A DNA stretch of 64,000 nt from Myxococcales bacterium UBA1660 (GCA_002320815.1 DCLA01000006.1:59658-123657); one strand, 5' to 3'. Numbered from the stretch's first letter, positions 16,205 through 24,579 are shown. A program made the numbers and translations. Notes: generated by a model from the sequence alone, not told the origin.

Positions 16205-17212
16205 ATGGGCGACCCGCGGATGATCGTCGCCGACCTACCTCCGATCTTCTATCGCGTCCTCGCGCTCGTCTTCGGGGCGCTCTGGGGGAGCTTCTTCAAC
16301 GTCGCCATCTACCGGTGGCCCCGGGACATGAGCGTCGTCTCGCCGCCGAGCCACTGCCCGGCCTGCGGCGCCGCCGTCCCCTGGTACCGGAACCTGCCCA
16401 TCTTGGCCTTCGCGCTGCAGCGGGGACGCGCAGCGTGCTGTGGCGCGAAGATGACCCCGCGGTACCTCCTGGTGGAGATCCTGGGCGCGGTGATCGCGCT
16501 GGCGGTCATGGAGCGGACCCTGCGCCTGGCCGGAGTCGACGCGCCCATCACCCCGACCCTGTTGGAGGCGTTGACGCTCTTCGTCTTCGGGGGCGCGCTC
16601 TTGGTCGCGGCCTTCATCGACCTCGAGCACATGATCATCCCCGACGAGGTCACCCTCCCCGGCGCGGCGCTGGGGCTGGCGACGGTGGCCCTCCGGCCGG
16701 ACCTGGACGCGGCCGACGCCGCCCTGGGGGCCGGCGTGGGGTACCTGACCGTCCAGGTCCTCTTCGTGTGGTCCTACGAGGCCGTCACCGGCCGGCGCGG
16801 CATGGGCGAAGGAGACTCCAAGCTCCTGCTGCTCATCGGCGCGTTCGTGGGCTGGCAGGGCTCGCTCTTCGCGCTGGTCGGCGGCGCGATGCAAGGGCTG
16901 GTGGTGGCGATCCTGGCCATCGCGCTCCGGCGGCGGATGGCCCCGGCCGACGAGGTCAGCGACGACCAGGGCCCCTTCAACCAGCCGGGCCCGGTCGAGG
17001 CGCGCTGCGAGGATCGGGAGGGTGCGATCGCCCCGCTCCTCGAGGAGCCCGCCGAGGTCGAGGCGGCCGAGGAGTCGGAGGAGGACGAGGAGCCGCTGGT
17101 GGCCCCGCGCAAGCTCCCCTTCGGGCCCTTCCTGGCGCTGGCGGCGCTGGAGTGGCTCTTCTTCGGCCCGACCATCCTCGACTGGTACGTCGGCCTCTTC
17201 ATGACCCCCTAG
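16205..17212 (+). CDS. pilD: Prepilin peptidase / N-methyltransferase (PilD type)
   Basis: Polytopic inner-membrane aspartyl protease that cleaves and N-methylates type IV prepilins and pseudopilins. 335 residues with about eight hydrophobic segments. The catalytic Asp pair is intact: Asp139 in FIDLEHMIIPD and Asp204 in GMGEGDSKLL. The cytoplasmic zinc site is altered: CPAC (51-54) is normal, but the second pair reads AACC (76-79) rather than CxxC. An acidic insert at about 255-300 (many Glu) is unusual. ATG 16205 is used; ATG 16220 is possible. PilT at 61 kb is a likely partner. Confidence 0.9.
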   Translation: MGDPRMIVADLPPIFYRVLALVFGALWGSFFNVAIYRWPRDMSVVSPPSHCPACGAAVPWYRNLPILAFALQRGRAACCGAKMTPRYLLVEILGAVIALAVMERTLRLAGVDAPITPTLLEALTLFVFGGALLVAAFIDLEHMIIPDEVTLPGAALGLATVALRPDLDAADAALGAGVGYLTVQVLFVWSYEAVTGRRGMGEGDSKLLLLIGAFVGWQGSLFALVGGAMQGLVVAILAIALRRRMAPADEVSDDQGPFNQPGPVEARCEDREGAIAPLLEEPAEVEAAEESEEDEEPLVAPRKLPFGPFLALAALEWLFFGPTILDWYVGLFMTP

Positions 17213-17241
17213 GCCGCGCCGCGGTCCGGGTCGGGCGGAGC

Positions 17242-18474
17242 TCAGGGCGGCGAGCCGACCTGGGTCACTTCGGCGTCGGGGTCCGCCGCGGGGGCCAGGG
17301 TCTCGGTGTTGCCGTTGGGGTAGATGGCCACCGCCCAGCGCTCGGGCTCGTAGATCCCCCCCGGCACGCCGGCGTTCCAGTCCAGGTTGAGCCAGACCCC
17401 GCAGGTCTCGTCCACCGGGGCCACTCCGGTCCCCGCAGCGAGCCCCGGCCGGTAGTGAATCGAGCTGACCCGCTGGTCCCCGATGTTCGAGTCCGGGTGC
17501 CGGCGGTAGTGGGTCGAGAGCCGGTCGCGCACCGTGTCCGAGTCCTCGGGGAGGCAGACCTCGGCGTAGGCGTGGCCGCCCTGCGGCCCGTCCATCATGA
17601 CCAGCCGGGCATTGCCGCCGACCGCGGTGATCATCGAGACCAACACGATGGCGAAGTCGTCGCAATCGCCGATGTACTCGTTCTCGATGGTCTCGCTGGC
17701 CTTGGCGAAGTACTCGTCCCCGTGGGGGTCGTTCACGTAGCGCCACTCGCCCCGCACGTGGCTCCAGATGCGCGCCACCTGCTCGACCCGGAAGGTGCCC
17801 TCGTCCTGCGCGGCGATCCGCGCGGCGGTGTTGCGGGTCACGGACGCGGTGGCGTCGAAGGCGGCGATGACCTTGGGCAGGGTGTGCACCCGGATGGACG
17901 CCTCCTGCGGGCTGCCGGAGCGGCTGGCCTCGGGGCTCGGCAAGAGTCGCTCGGCGGCGCTCTGCAGGCTCCCGTCGTCGATCTTCTTCCAGAGGAGGAA
18001 GCCGCCCACGCCGAGGGCGGCCAGCGAGAGGCTCATGCCCAGGACCCGGCCCCACCCCGCCTTGGGCTTGGACACCGTGAGCCGCTGGCTGCAGGCGCCG
18101 CAGCGCAGGACGCCGCCGGTGAAGCCCGCGGGCATCAGCCCTCGGGTCCCGCAGGACCCACAGATGAACCGCCGCCCGGGGATGGACACGCCGAGGACGG
18201 TGTCCGTGCCGCCGGCCCGCAGGAAGTCCCGCACCGTCTTGGCGCTCCAGGGGAAGGGCTGGCGACCGAAGCGGAGATCGGCGCCGGGTCGGATCTCCTT
18301 GGTCTCGATGGCCTCACCGTCGACGAAGGTGCCGTTCGCGCTGCCCAGGTCCTGGACGACGATGTTCTTGCCGCGCCACTCCATCCGCGCGTGCCGACCG
18401 GAGACGGTGGGATCGTCGAGGATCAGGTCGCAGTCGCGGGAGCGCCCCACGACGATGTACGGTTTAGGCGCCAC
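17242..18474 (-). CDS. FHA / zinc-ribbon / membrane / transglutaminase-like fusion
   Basis: 410-residue multidomain protein. Residues 1-75: FHA domain (GRSRDCD, SGRHARM, SANGT) that should bind phosphothreonine. Residues 100-130: zinc ribbon with CGSC (105-108) and CGAC (125-128). Residues 143-161: one membrane segment. Residues about 190-400: transglutaminase-like fold with a candidate triad Cys271 (GDCDDFA), His301 (GGHAYAEV) and Asp365 (LNLDW). Starting with GTG at 18474, the N-terminal half would be cytoplasmic and the transglutaminase-like half periplasmic. FHA suggests input from a Ser/Thr kinase, several of which are in this window. The substrate is unknown; protease or crosslinking activity are both possible for this fold. 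Confidence 0.82.
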   Translation of the reverse strand: MAPKPYIVVGRSRDCDLILDDPTVSGRHARMEWRGKNIVVQDLGSANGTFVDGEAIETKEIRPGADLRFGRQPFPWSAKTVRDFLRAGGTDTVLGVSIPGRRFICGSCGTRGLMPAGFTGGVLRCGACSQRLTVSKPKAGWGRVLGMSLSLAALGVGGFLLWKKIDDGSLQSAAERLLPSPEASRSGSPQEASIRVHTLPKVIAAFDATASVTRNTAARIAAQDEGTFRVEQVARIWSHVRGEWRYVNDPHGDEYFAKASETIENEYIGDCDDFAIVLVSMITAVGGNARLVMMDGPQGGHAYAEVCLPEDSDTVRDRLSTHYRRHPDSNIGDQRVSSIHYRPGLAAGTGVAPVDETCGVWLNLDWNAGVPGGIYEPERWAVAIYPNGNTETLAPAADPDAEVTQVGSPP

Positions 18475-18513
18475 AGCCCTGCTGCATGATACCGCGACTG
18501 ACGCTCCGCGCTC

Positions 18514-19323
18514 ATGTTTCCTCGCGGGCCACCCATGCTCTACAGTCCCCCCGCGGTGGAGTGGCTAGCGGGCATCGGTCGGGGCACCATGGGCGCAGGG
18601 GAGTACCTGTCCCGACTCGGGGGTCTCGCCTGGCAGACCTGGCGCGCGCTCTTCGATCGCCGGGGGGCCGTGGTGGTCCGGCGCCAGGCCATGCTCCAGC
18701 TGGTCTACACCGGGGTGCAGGCGCTGGTGCCCCTCACGGTGGCCTCGGTCGCGGTGGGTCTCCTGGTCTTCTCCTTCAGCCTCGCGCACCTGCCGGTGGA
18801 CCTGGTGCAGTCGGTCGCCTCGACGGTGATCGTCCGCGAGGTGGTCCCGCTGCTCCTCATCTTCCTGGTCATCGGGCGCTCCGGGACCGCGATCACCATC
18901 GACGTCGCCTCGATGAAGCTGAACGACGAGCTCCGGGCGCTCCGGGTGATGAGCATCGACCCCGCCCGCTACATCGCCCTCCCCCGGGTCATCGGGGTCA
19001 CCCTCGCCTTCCTGGTGCTCCAGATCTACGGGATGCTCGCCGCCATCTTCGGCGGCTACTGGGGCGCGCTCCTCATCGACCTGGAGCTCCCGGCCTACCC
19101 CATCGAGGACCTCCTCGCCGGGATCGCCCACGCCGACGTGGGGCTCAGCACCTTCAAGATGTTGCTCTTCGGTCCGGTGGTGGCGCTGACGGCCATCCTG
19201 CACGGCGTCTCCGTCGAACGTTCGCGGCGGGAGATCCCCATCGTGACCTCCCGGGCGGTGGTCCGCTCGCTCCTCTTCTGCTTCCTCTTGAACACCTTCG
19301 TCTCGCTGCTCGCCGATGAGTGA
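18514..19323 (+). CDS. MlaE-family ABC permease
   Basis: Inner-membrane permease of the MlaE type, which with an MCE protein and ATPase moves phospholipid between membranes. 269 residues (or 262 from ATG 18535). The conserved core VREVVPLLLIFLVIGRSG followed by MKLNDELRALRVMSIDPARY matches MlaE, and five to six hydrophobic segments are seen. It overlaps the following ATPase gene by 8 bases, so the two are coupled. No MCE (MlaD), MlaB or MlaC gene is in the neighbourhood, so either the rest is elsewhere or this is a reduced system. Confidence 0.87.
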   Translation: MFPRGPPMLYSPPAVEWLAGIGRGTMGAGEYLSRLGGLAWQTWRALFDRRGAVVVRRQAMLQLVYTGVQALVPLTVASVAVGLLVFSFSLAHLPVDLVQSVASTVIVREVVPLLLIFLVIGRSGTAITIDVASMKLNDELRALRVMSIDPARYIALPRVIGVTLAFLVLQIYGMLAAIFGGYWGALLIDLELPAYPIEDLLAGIAHADVGLSTFKMLLFGPVVALTAILHGVSVERSRREIPIVTSRAVVRSLLFCFLLNTFVSLLADE

Positions 19324-19996
19324 CTCGCGCACCGGCGAGCCCACCCTGCGCCTCGACCACGTGAGCTTCGTGGACGGCGATCGGGAGGTCCTCCAGGGGG
19401 TGAGCTTCGAGGTCCACCCCGGCGAGCGCGTGGGCCTCGAGTTCGCCCAGGCCCACGGAGGCAAGACCATCCTCCTCGAGATCGCCGCCGGCCTCCGGGA
19501 GCCCAGCGGTGGTTCGGTGTGGTTCGGGGGCCAGCCCCTGCGGACCGGCGACCAGCGCGAGGGGGCGCCGCGCATGGCCTTCGTGTTCCGGCACGACGGC
19601 GGCCTCTTCCCGAACCAGACCCTGCTGGACAACGTCTCGCTGCCCCTCCGCTACCACGACGTGCCCGAGGAGGAGGCGGACCGGCGGGCGCTCGAGGCGC
19701 TACGCGAGGTCGAACTCGAGGACGCCGCCGAGCGGTTCCCCTGGGAGCTCACCCGGGAGGCGATGCGTCTGGCGGCCTTGGCGCGGGCGCTGGTCTATGA
19801 CCCCGAGCTCGTCCTCGTCGACGACTTCTTCCCCGGACCGGACGAGGGATCCTTCGTGGTCGCCGCGCGGGTCATCGAGCGCGCCCGGGCCCAGGGCACC
19901 GCGTTCCTCCTGGTGGTGGAGCCCGGCCAGCGCGGCGTGGACCGGGTAGTGCGCATCGACCGCGGGGCGGTCGTCAGGGCGAGCACATCAGGATGA
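19316..19996 (+). CDS. Degenerate MlaF-like ABC ATPase
   Basis: 226-residue protein with the overall order of an ABC ATPase (LRLDHVSFVDGDREVLQGVSF at the start, MlaF-like) but with most catalytic motifs changed. Walker A reads AQAHGGKT: Lys-Thr kept, first Gly lost. The Q-loop position reads FVFRHDGG, with Arg for Gln. The signature is ELTREAMRLA instead of LSGGMRRR. Walker B ends VDDFF, with Asp for the catalytic Glu. The H-loop reads VVEPGQ without His. The frame is open and overlaps mlaE, so this is a maintained gene, probably non-hydrolysing or regulatory. Its 3' end overlaps the convergent LDLa gene by 23 bases. Confidence 0.8.
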   Translation: MSDSRTGEPTLRLDHVSFVDGDREVLQGVSFEVHPGERVGLEFAQAHGGKTILLEIAAGLREPSGGSVWFGGQPLRTGDQREGAPRMAFVFRHDGGLFPNQTLLDNVSLPLRYHDVPEEEADRRALEALREVELEDAAERFPWELTREAMRLAALARALVYDPELVLVDDFFPGPDEGSFVVAARVIERARAQGTAFLLVVEPGQRGVDRVVRIDRGAVVRASTSG

Positions 19997-20567
19997 GCTC
20001 GGCGCAGCCTTCCTCGTCGCTGCCGTCGGGGCATTGGGCCCAACCGTCGCAGCGGGGTTGGTAGTTGATCTCCGTCCCGTCCGGGCAGCGGTAGGCAGGG
20101 CACGTGGAGTTCCAGCTCTGGTCGCAGTCCACCGGACAGGCGCGCTCGTCGCTGCCGTCGGGACAGTTCCAGCGGCCATCGCAGCGAGCCCCGCCGACCT
20201 CCGAGCCGTCGTCGCAGATCATGGTCGGGCATCCAGCCTCGTCCTCGCCATCGACGCACTCCGCGACCCCGTTGCACTCGGCCTCGACGGGCAGGAGCGA
20301 GTCGTCGTCGCACCGATAGGCGCAGCGGGCGTCGCAGCGCTGGAGCAGCTCGATGGAGCTCCGGCAGAGGGCCGCCTCCAGCTCCTCGCACGAGCCCTCG
20401 GCGAGGCACTCGCGGTAGCAGCTCGTGGGGGCGTAGAAGGCGTCCCAGCGGACCTCGCCTTCGGTGAGCAGGCCGCAGGCGCGCAGCGCGTCGTGCGGAT
20501 CCGGGGTGTCGCCACAGGCGGCCAGCGCGACGGCCAAGGCGGAGACGAGGAGGAGGAAGCGAAGCAT
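19974..20567 (-). CDS. Lipoprotein with LDL-receptor class A-like repeats
   Basis: 197-residue, Cys-rich exported protein. The signal MLRFLLLVSALAVALAACGD has a lipobox (LAAC). The body has at least three LDLa-like repeats with the acidic Ca-binding signature: CVDGEDEAGC, CPDGSDERAC and CPDGSDEEGC, each preceded by a Cys-rich half. This is the animal LDL-receptor ligand-binding module, found sporadically in bacteria including Myxococcota. It is probably surface-exposed and Ca- and disulfide-stabilised, and may bind proteins or lipids; the partner is unknown. It is convergent with the degenerate MlaF gene and divergent from the DUF2330 gene. Confidence 0.85.
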   Translation of the reverse strand: MLRFLLLVSALAVALAACGDTPDPHDALRACGLLTEGEVRWDAFYAPTSCYRECLAEGSCEELEAALCRSSIELLQRCDARCAYRCDDDSLLPVEAECNGVAECVDGEDEAGCPTMICDDGSEVGGARCDGRWNCPDGSDERACPVDCDQSWNSTCPAYRCPDGTEINYQPRCDGWAQCPDGSDEEGCAELILMCSP

Positions 20568-20663
20568 CGCGACCGCTGGAGCAAGGCACGTGCCGCACCT
20601 TTTGGCGCGATTCCCGGGGCCGGCGTCGTGCCCACCTGTGCCACCCGCGCCGCCAAGGCCCGA

Positions 20664-20688
20664 ATCCACGGGGCTTTTCGCGGTGGAT
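20664..20688. repeat. Inverted repeat in divergent promoter region
   Basis: ATCCAC (20664-20669) and GTGGAT (20683-20688) flank a 13-base spacer holding CTTTT, 25 bases before the DUF2330 start and in the 145-base divergent region shared with the LDLa lipoprotein. It is a candidate operator; too short to be sure. Confidence 0.25.
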
Positions 20689-20712
20689 CGATTCCTGCTC
20701 TGACGTTCGAGC

Positions 20713-22407
20713 ATGAACCTCCAAGTCCCCTTCGTCCTGGCGCTCGGGTCCGCTCTGGCAGCGACCGCCGCGCTCACCCCGACCCCCGCCAGCGCATGCG
20801 GCGGCTTCTTCTGTGACAGCGCCCAGCCGGTGAACCAGCAGGCCGAGCGCATCCTCTTCGCCCAAGAGGCGGACGGAAGCGTCACCGCGGTGATCCAGAT
20901 CCAGTATCAGGGTCCCTCCGAACGCTTCGCCTGGATGCTCCCCGTCGCTGGAAGCCCCGAGGTCGGCGTCTCGTCGAACGACCTCTTCACGCGCCTCCAG
21001 GCGGCGTCCAACCCCCAGTACCGACTGAACACCACCGTCGAGGGCCGCTGCGCCGACGCCGGCCGCGGGGGCGTCCTGGCCGGCAGCCCGAGCAGCGATG
21101 GCGCCGGTAGCGCCGACGCGGGCGCCGAGGCGCCGGTCACCGTGGTCGACGAGGGCTCCGTGGGCCCCTACGACTACGTGATCATCGACGTCGACGACGC
21201 CGCCGAGGACCTGGTGGCCGAGGCCATCACCTGGCTCCAGGACAGCGGCTACGACGTGCCCGACATGGGCGCCGACGTGCTGCGCCCGTACCTCGAGGGC
21301 GGGATGAACCTCCTGGCCTTCCGCCTGACCAAGGGCAACGACGCCGGCGCGATCCGCCCGGTGAAGCTCAGCTTCGGCCCCGGTCTGCCCTCCATCCCGC
21401 TGCGCCCGACCGCCCTGGCCACCCAGCCCGACATGGGGATCCTGGTGTGGGTCCTCGGACCGAGCCGGGCCATCCCGGCCAACTACCGGCACCTGGTCCT
21501 CAACGAGGCGCTCATCAACTGGCTCAACCCTGGGAGCACCTACGACGACGTGGTCACCCGCGCGGCCAACGAGGCCGGCGGCCAGGGCTTCGTCACCGAG
21601 ATGGCCGGCGACGCCGCCCCCCTTGCCGCGGGGCTCTGGCAGGAGTGGGAAGAGCAGCAGTGGAACGAGGCCGCCACCGCCGACTGGACCGGCCGCGAGG
21701 GCGAGCTGCTCCAGCGCATCAACGGCTGGCTCTTCCTCGACGGGATGGCCGACATCCTCGAGGAGCACGTCCCGGTGCCGGAGGGCGTGAGCGCGGACGA
21801 GTTCTACCGCTGCATCGCTTGCTACATCGACTACGACGAGGCGGACGTCGAGGGCTTCGAGCCGGCGGCGTTCCTCGCGGCGATGGATGACGAGGTCATC
21901 GCGCCGCTCCGCGAGGGCCAGGAGCTCGTGGCGTCCCTTCCCTACGTGACCCGCTTCTACACCACGATGTCGGCACACGAGATGACCGCGGACCCGATGT
22001 TCGACTTCAACGCCGACCTCGGCGACGTGAGCAACGTCCACCAGGCCGACCGGGTCATCGAGTGCTCGCCGAGCATCAGCCAGGGCGACGCGCCCTGGCG
22101 CATCGAGCTCGCCAACGGCGAGGTCGTCCGCGGCAACGGCGCCACCTGGCCCTTCGCCACCGACAGCGAGACCATGCCCGCCAACGCGCGCGTCGAGCGC
22201 GTGGGCACCGAGGGCGCGGGCGAGGTCGTCACCGACAACGCCGGCGCCATCTCCCAGGCGCTCAACACCCACAACGCCACCGTCGCCGGCCCGCCCGTCC
22301 GCACCGACGACGGCATCTGTTCGGTGAGCGGCCAGACCGGCAAGGGCGCCGCTGGCTTCCTGGGCGCCCTCCTCCTGGGCCTCGTCGCCATCCGGCGGCG
22401 TCGCTGA
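20713..22407 (+). CDS. DUF2330 protein with MYXO-CTERM-like tail
   Basis: 564-residue secreted or surface protein of the DUF2330 family, whose function is unknown. N-terminal signal peptide (about 1-27), then CGGFFCDSAQPVNQQAERI, the typical DUF2330 opening, and FAWMLPVAGSPEV. Four more Cys occur further on, including CIACY. The end is an Ala/Gly linker, one hydrophobic segment and RRRR (GALLLGLVAIRRRR), preceded by a Cys (ICSVSG): the layout of the MYXO-CTERM surface-sorting signal. The lipoprotein at 22413 follows 5 bases on and is likely in the same transcript. Confidence 0.83.
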   Translation: MNLQVPFVLALGSALAATAALTPTPASACGGFFCDSAQPVNQQAERILFAQEADGSVTAVIQIQYQGPSERFAWMLPVAGSPEVGVSSNDLFTRLQAASNPQYRLNTTVEGRCADAGRGGVLAGSPSSDGAGSADAGAEAPVTVVDEGSVGPYDYVIIDVDDAAEDLVAEAITWLQDSGYDVPDMGADVLRPYLEGGMNLLAFRLTKGNDAGAIRPVKLSFGPGLPSIPLRPTALATQPDMGILVWVLGPSRAIPANYRHLVLNEALINWLNPGSTYDDVVTRAANEAGGQGFVTEMAGDAAPLAAGLWQEWEEQQWNEAATADWTGREGELLQRINGWLFLDGMADILEEHVPVPEGVSADEFYRCIACYIDYDEADVEGFEPAAFLAAMDDEVIAPLREGQELVASLPYVTRFYTTMSAHEMTADPMFDFNADLGDVSNVHQADRVIECSPSISQGDAPWRIELANGEVVRGNGATWPFATDSETMPANARVERVGTEGAGEVVTDNAGAISQALNTHNATVAGPPVRTDDGICSVSGQTGKGAAGFLGALLLGLVAIRRRR

Positions 22408-22412
22408 GCCCG

Positions 22413-22901
22413 ATGCGCTCGCTCCTCCTGCCCGTCCTCGTCGCCGCGCTCCTCGGAGCCTGCGGCGGCGAGCCCGCGGTCCCCGAAGGGGACCCGGTGG
22501 TCGAGCTGGGCACCGGCTCCTGGCGCTTCGAGGCGCTGGAGGACGGTCAGGAGGTCGAGCTCGTACGGGGCGCCCAGGGCGGCTGGCACGTGTGGATCAG
22601 TTTGCGCACCCAGCACATCGACCTGGACCGGCCGCCGATGCGGCTCTTCGTCGGCCCCGCCGACGGGAGCCGCCCGGCGGACGAGATGGCCATCGCCCTC
22701 CAGTTCGACCCGGCGGGCGAGAGCGAGTGGCGCAAGCTCATCGGCTACACCGGGATCGTGAACGACCCGGAGTGTCTGGTCGGGGAGCTGGTGCGCTTCC
22801 GCGTCGAGCTCGACTTCCAGGGCGAGACCCTGATCAGCGAGCGCGACGTCCGGGTCCTGGGCGGCACCTACCCGCCCGGCCCCTGCCCCGCGGCCGAATG
22901 A
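22413..22901 (+). CDS. Putative lipoprotein
   Basis: 162 residues. MRSLLLPVLVAALLGACGG is a lipoprotein signal with lipobox LGAC. The mature part is probably all-beta (WRFEALEDGQEVELVRGAQ, WHVWISLRTQHIDLD) with two Cys that may form a disulfide. No family is recognised. It lies 5 bases after the DUF2330 gene and is likely co-expressed; it ends one base from the convergent barrel gene. Confidence 0.7.
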   Translation: MRSLLLPVLVAALLGACGGEPAVPEGDPVVELGTGSWRFEALEDGQEVELVRGAQGGWHVWISLRTQHIDLDRPPMRLFVGPADGSRPADEMAIALQFDPAGESEWRKLIGYTGIVNDPECLVGELVRFRVELDFQGETLISERDVRVLGGTYPPGPCPAAE

Positions 22902-22902
22902 A

Positions 22903-23631
22903 TCAGGGGATCGACCAGTACACCCCGACCTGGAGCCCGAGGGTGAACACCCGCAGGTCGCGGGTTGGCTGGACGTCGTGGCCGATGACCTCCGAATCGT
23001 CGTCGGTCGGATAGGGGAGGTTCCCACTCCACAGGGGCCACCCGTAGGTCGACTGGGACCGGGTGACCACCAGGGGCGCGCGGAAGAGCAGCTCCACGAA
23101 GAAGTCCAGCGATGAGCGGCGGACGATGTCGACGCCGACTCGGGCACCGGCTTCGAGTGCCGCCTCGCGGCCCTGCGAGACGTACGCGCGGTACATCAAG
23201 TCCACGCCGCCCCGAAGCCACGCCGGAGCGCGAAAAGTCGCCCGGAGCGCCACGCGGCCCATGAACGAGGGGGACGTGTCGCCATAGAACTGGGTCTCGT
23301 CGTAGGGGACTTGAGCGCTCCCCACGTGCAATCCCAGACACGCGCCGAGGTCCAGATAGGGACGGACGATGAACGCCGGGCAGACGTCCACGCCGCCGGT
23401 CCACCGCCGTAGCGCGATCGTCGCCTCGCCGCTGCCACCGAACCCGGTGGCAACGAACGATCCGATATGGCGCTCGCCACCGATCATCATCTCCAACCGG
23501 AAGCGGCGCTGCAGCTCCGGGAGCGGCTCGTTGGCGAGCTCGTCCTCCCCGTCGTCGCTGGCCTCTTGCGCCGCCGCGAGCGCGGGGGTCAGACCCGCCA
23601 GGGCCACAAAGAGCACGAGGGTTCTCTTCAT
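22903..23631 (-). CDS. Predicted outer-membrane beta-barrel protein
   Basis: 242 residues from ATG 23631 (MKRTLVLFVALAGL; ATG 23643 gives four more). The signal peptide ends near AAAQEA. The remainder alternates hydrophobic and polar residues in strands ending in aromatic residues (RFRLEMMIGGERHIGSF, VRPYLDLGACLGLHVG) and closes LGLQVGVYWSIP. This is a small barrel pattern of 8-10 strands without a recognised family. It is probably a structural or permeability protein of the outer membrane. Confidence 0.66.
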   Translation of the reverse strand: MKRTLVLFVALAGLTPALAAAQEASDDGEDELANEPLPELQRRFRLEMMIGGERHIGSFVATGFGGSGEATIALRRWTGGVDVCPAFIVRPYLDLGACLGLHVGSAQVPYDETQFYGDTSPSFMGRVALRATFRAPAWLRGGVDLMYRAYVSQGREAALEAGARVGVDIVRRSSLDFFVELLFRAPLVVTRSQSTYGWPLWSGNLPYPTDDDSEVIGHDVQPTRDLRVFTLGLQVGVYWSIP

Positions 23632-23685
23632 CGGTGAGCGCACCCGAGGGTCATGCGGGGCCCGAGCCGACCGAGCAACGTGAGC

Positions 23686-24579
23686 TCACCCGCGCGGGTG
23701 GTGGCGCTCGAGGAGGTCGTGGAGCCGTTCGCCGGTCACGTGGGTGTAGATCTGGGTCGTCGCGATGTCCGCGTGACCGAGCAGGGTCTGCACCACGCGC
23801 AGATCGGCGCCGCCGAGGAGCAGGTGGGTCGCGAAGCTGTGGCGGAGCTCGTGGGGGTAGACGTCCTTGGTGATCCCCGCCTCGAGCGCGTACTTCTTCA
23901 CGTTCTTCCAGAACGCCTGCCGCGTGAGCGGCTTGCCCCGGCTGGACAGGAAGACGGCGCGCGCGCCGGGGCGAGACCACTTGGGCCGCACCTCGGCCAG
24001 GTAGACCGCGATGCGCTTCCGGGCGACCTCGCCGACGGGCACGATCCGCCGCTTGCGCCCCTTGCCGAAGGCGGAGAGGAAGCCCGCCTCGAGGTCCAGG
24101 TCGTTCAGGTCGAGGTTCACCAGCTCGCTGACGCGCAAGCCCGCCGCGTACATGGTGTGGAGCATGGCGCGGTCGCGAACCCGATTGGGCTTCGTCCCGG
24201 TGGGCGCTTCGAGGAGGCGCCGCACGTCGTCGACCCCGAGCACGCCGGGCAGCCGGCGCGAGAGCTTGGGGCGGTCGATGAGCTCGGTCGGGTCCACCGA
24301 GGCCATCCGCTCCCGGACCAGCCACTGGTGGAGCCCGCGCAGCGCGCTGAGCGCGCGGGCCTGGGAGCGGGCGCTGAGCCCCTCTTGGCTGAGCCGCACC
24401 AGATGCCCGGCCACGTGGACCACCTCGGCGTCGGTCAGCCCGACCCCTTCGTCGTCCAGGTGGGCCCGCCAACGGCCGAGATCCCGCGCGTACCCGTCCA
24501 GGGTGTGCGGGCTGGCGCCCTTCTCGACGCGCAGGTGCGCCAGGAAGGCGTCCACGGCGACGTCGGCGGAGGCATCCAC
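23686..24579 (-). CDS. xerD: Tyrosine recombinase XerD
   Basis: Site-specific recombinase that with XerC resolves chromosome dimers at dif. 297 residues from GTG 24579, preceded by GGTGAGGG. An N-terminal SAM-like domain (1-105) is followed by the catalytic domain with all active residues: Arg149 (AGLRVSEL), Lys173 (GKGRKRR), His243 and Arg246 (HELRHSFATHL), His269 (LGHADI) and Tyr278 (TTQIYTHV). The XerD-like length and absence of nearby phage genes argue for the housekeeping enzyme rather than an integrase. It lies 38 bases after cutA. Confidence 0.9.
   Translation of the reverse strand: MDASADVAVDAFLAHLRVEKGASPHTLDGYARDLGRWRAHLDDEGVGLTDAEVVHVAGHLVRLSQEGLSARSQARALSALRGLHQWLVRERMASVDPTELIDRPKLSRRLPGVLGVDDVRRLLEAPTGTKPNRVRDRAMLHTMYAAGLRVSELVNLDLNDLDLEAGFLSAFGKGRKRRIVPVGEVARKRIAVYLAEVRPKWSRPGARAVFLSSRGKPLTRQAFWKNVKKYALEAGITKDVYPHELRHSFATHLLLGGADLRVVQTLLGHADIATTQIYTHVTGERLHDLLERHHPRG

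Noticed and set aside
22584..22605. TGGCAC followed by TTTGC, looking like a sigma-54 promoter
   Set aside because: GG to GC spacing is 17 rather than 10 bases and it lies inside a lipoprotein gene.
23686..24579. Phage or island integrase
   Set aside because: Size, motif spacing and the operon with cutA fit housekeeping XerD; no phage genes, att repeats or adjacent tRNA are seen.
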